23,809 bases of DNA, taken from the NCBI GenBank assembly GCA_003221075.1, contig QHUF01000046.1:4040-27848 (forward strand), in the 5' to 3' direction. This DNA comes from Gemmatimonadota bacterium (lineage in GTDB: Bacteria; Gemmatimonadota; Gemmatimonadetes; Gemmatimonadales; GWC2-71-9). Of the stretch, positions 22,261 through 23,809 are shown in pieces (positions within the stretch are counted from its first letter, which is position 1; every line of letters starts with the position of its first letter). Made by a program: the position numbers and the translations under genes. The notes under the pieces were generated by a model. It was not told where the DNA came from, made no database searches, and was given only the letters and a program-made list of their open reading frames with translations.

Positions 22261-23809
22261 ATGAAGTCGTCCGAGATCCGCCGCAAATTCCTCGATTACT
22301 TCAAGGGCCATTCCCACCAGGAAGTGCCCAGCGGCCCCCTCGTCCCGCGCGACGACCCCACGCTGCTGTTCACCAATGCCGGCATGGTGCAGTTCAAACG
22401 TGTGTTTCAGGGTCTGGAACGCCGCGACTATGCCCGGGCGGTGACCTGCCAGAAGTGCGTCCGGGCGGGCGGGAAGCACAACGACCTGGAGCAGGTTGGT
22501 CACACGGCGCGCCACCACACGTTTTTCGAGATGCTCGGCAACTTTTCCTTCGGCGACTACTTCAAGAAGGAAGCGATCGAATACGCCTGGGAATGGGTAA
22601 CGAACAGCCAGTGGCTCGGCATCGATCCCGACCGTCTGTACGTCACGGTTCACCACTCCGACGATGAAGCCCGCAAGCTGTGGCGGCAGATCACCGGAAT
22701 CGCGGACAGCCGGATCTTCAGCCTCGGGGACAAGGACAATTTCTGGCAGATGGCCGACACCGGGCCCGCCGGTCCCAATACCGAGCTGAACGTCGATCTG
22801 CGTCCCAAAAACGAGCGCGGCAGAGGCGAGCTCACGACGGACGAGTTCGTCCGCCTGAACGAGGAGGGGAAGCAGCTCGAGATCTGGAACCTCGTCTTCA
22901 TGCAGTACGACTTGCAGCAGGACGGATCGCGCAAGAACCTGCCCAAGCCTTCCGTTGATACCGGTGCCGGGCTCGAGCGCATCGCCTCCGTGCTGCAGAA
23001 CGTGCCGTCCAATTTCGACACCGATCTGTTTCAGCCGATCATTGCCCAGGCGGTCGAGATCGTCGGACGGCCATACGACCGCGGCCCATCCGGCGCGCCG
23101 TACCGCGTCCTCGCCGACCACGCGCGCGCGGTCGCGTTTCTCCTGGGGGATGGCGTCTATCCGTCGAACGAGGGGCGCGGCTACGTGCTGCGGCGGATTC
23201 TCCGCCGCGCCGTGCGTCACGCCTGGCTCCTGGGACGGCGCGAGCCGACCCTTGCCCAGCTCACTCGCTCCGTCACGGCCGTGATGGGCGAGGTGTATCC
23301 GGAGATCGTGTCGAAAGAGCAGCACATCGAGCGCGTCACCCGCGCCGAGGAGGAGCGTTTCCTCGAGACGATCGAGGGCGGCCTCTCGCGGATGGATGAG
23401 CTGCGCCATCAACCGATTATCTCCGGCGAGGATGCCTTCAAGCTGTACGACACATATGGTTTCCCGCTCGACCTCACCCAGATGATCGCGGCGGAGCACG
23501 GCCACACTGTGGACGTGGAAGGGTTCGAGCAGGCACTGGGGCACCAGCGCCGACGGTCCCGCGCGGCGAGAAAGGCGGGGACACGGGACACGGGAAAGGC
23601 GCAACGTGGAGAATGGGTCGAACTAAAAAAGAAGGGCAAGCAGAAGTGGATCGGGTACGACGCCACCAAAGCCGAGACGCAGCCGATCGCGTTCCGTCAG
23701 ACTGGTGATCAACTCGAGATCATCCTCGAAGAGAATCCGTTTTACGCGGAGTCCGGCGGCCAGGTCAGCGACACCGGTGTGGTCCAAGGCGATGGCTGGG
23801 AGTTGACGG
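22261..23809 (+). CDS. alaS: Alanyl-tRNA synthetase, 3'-truncated by window edge
   Basis: AlaRS charges tRNA-Ala and edits mischarged serine and glycine. The frame is open to the end of the window: 516 codons of an expected 870-900. It contains the class II catalytic core (SSEIRRKFLDYF, LLFTNAGMVQFK, QKCVRAGGKHNDL, HHTFFEMLGNFSFGDYFK), motif 3 SVDTGAGLERI, and the tRNA-recognition region with RRILRRAVRHAWLLG. The start of the editing domain is visible (FYAESGGQVSDTG), but its HxxxH zinc site is beyond the edge. Two oddities: residues 166-176 read DTGPAGPNTEL where most bacterial enzymes read DTGPCGPCSEI, and residues 440-446 are encoded exactly by three G-rich heptamers. It follows recA-recX, a common order. 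Confidence 0.97.
   Translation, partial: MKSSEIRRKFLDYFKGHSHQEVPSGPLVPRDDPTLLFTNAGMVQFKRVFQGLERRDYARAVTCQKCVRAGGKHNDLEQVGHTARHHTFFEMLGNFSFGDYFKKEAIEYAWEWVTNSQWLGIDPDRLYVTVHHSDDEARKLWRQITGIADSRIFSLGDKDNFWQMADTGPAGPNTELNVDLRPKNERGRGELTTDEFVRLNEEGKQLEIWNLVFMQYDLQQDGSRKNLPKPSVDTGAGLERIASVLQNVPSNFDTDLFQPIIAQAVEIVGRPYDRGPSGAPYRVLADHARAVAFLLGDGVYPSNEGRGYVLRRILRRAVRHAWLLGRREPTLAQLTRSVTAVMGEVYPEIVSKEQHIERVTRAEEERFLETIEGGLSRMDELRHQPIISGEDAFKLYDTYGFPLDLTQMIAAEHGHTVDVEGFEQALGHQRRRSRAARKAGTRDTGKAQRGEWVELKKKGKQKWIGYDATKAETQPIAFRQTGDQLEIILEENPFYAESGGQVSDTGVVQGDGWELT
23578..23598 (+). repeat. GGGACAC heptamer array inside alaS
   Basis: Three heptamers GGGACAC, GGGACAC, GGGAAAG fill 21 bases, exactly seven codons (residues 440-446, GTRDTGK), in a variable loop just before the editing domain. 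Confidence 0.85.

Noticed and set aside
13239..23598. The repeats as a CRISPR array
   Set aside because: Units are 7 bp, contiguous and scattered through genes; there are no regular spacers and no cas genes.
22228..23604. Long minus-strand open frame opposite alaS
   Set aside because: The plus strand encodes an unmistakable alanyl-tRNA synthetase; no recognisable protein on the minus strand.

Overview
The window is a gene-dense, GC-rich stretch of a bacterial chromosome. Genes often overlap by 1-8 bases (NTGA or TAATG junctions), and the longest non-coding gap is about 150 bp. The content (SurA/PpiD chaperone, FtsK, TatA, PilT-like ATPase, two TPR/low-complexity proteins, a DUF4321-like membrane protein) suggests a Gram-negative outside the Proteobacteria. 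Gemmatimonadota is my best guess, but this is inference from gene style and order, not from a marker comparison. I see no phage, plasmid, CRISPR, tRNA or rRNA.

Layout. (1) 1-4245: histidine utilisation operon hutH (5' end cut by the window edge), hutU and hutI, turning histidine into formiminoglutamate; hutI probably starts at a CTG. (2) 4273-8989: a large TPR/acidic-linker protein carrying an exact 465-bp tandem duplication, then a trans-polyprenyl diphosphate synthase, a small membrane protein and two tandem tatA genes. (3) 8992-10827, minus strand: a membrane-anchored SurA/PpiD-type foldase, ending 2 bp from the second tatA and divergent from the next operon. (4) 10980-19965: a long plus-strand run of TPR protein, aroQ, an Xaa-Pro aminopeptidase-like gene lacking its C-terminus, accB, pilT-like, accC, comB and ftsK, most of them overlapping. 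(5) 20035-23809: yraN, recA-recX and alaS (3' end cut by the window edge).

Most of the window is housekeeping: amino-acid catabolism, isoprenoid, shikimate and fatty-acid synthesis, protein export and folding, chromosome segregation, repair and translation. I found no convincing new multi-gene system. The unusual signal is at the DNA level. A family of G-rich repeats with a 7-bp period (GGGNNNN) occurs in or beside several unrelated genes. It is in the linkers of accB and ftsK, a loop of alaS, inside the peptidase gene, and directly after that gene's premature stop, where the last two metal ligands of the peptidase and the efp gene often found next to it are missing. With the exact 465-bp duplication, this points to a genome shaped by short-repeat instability, or in places to assembly error that read-level data could expose.
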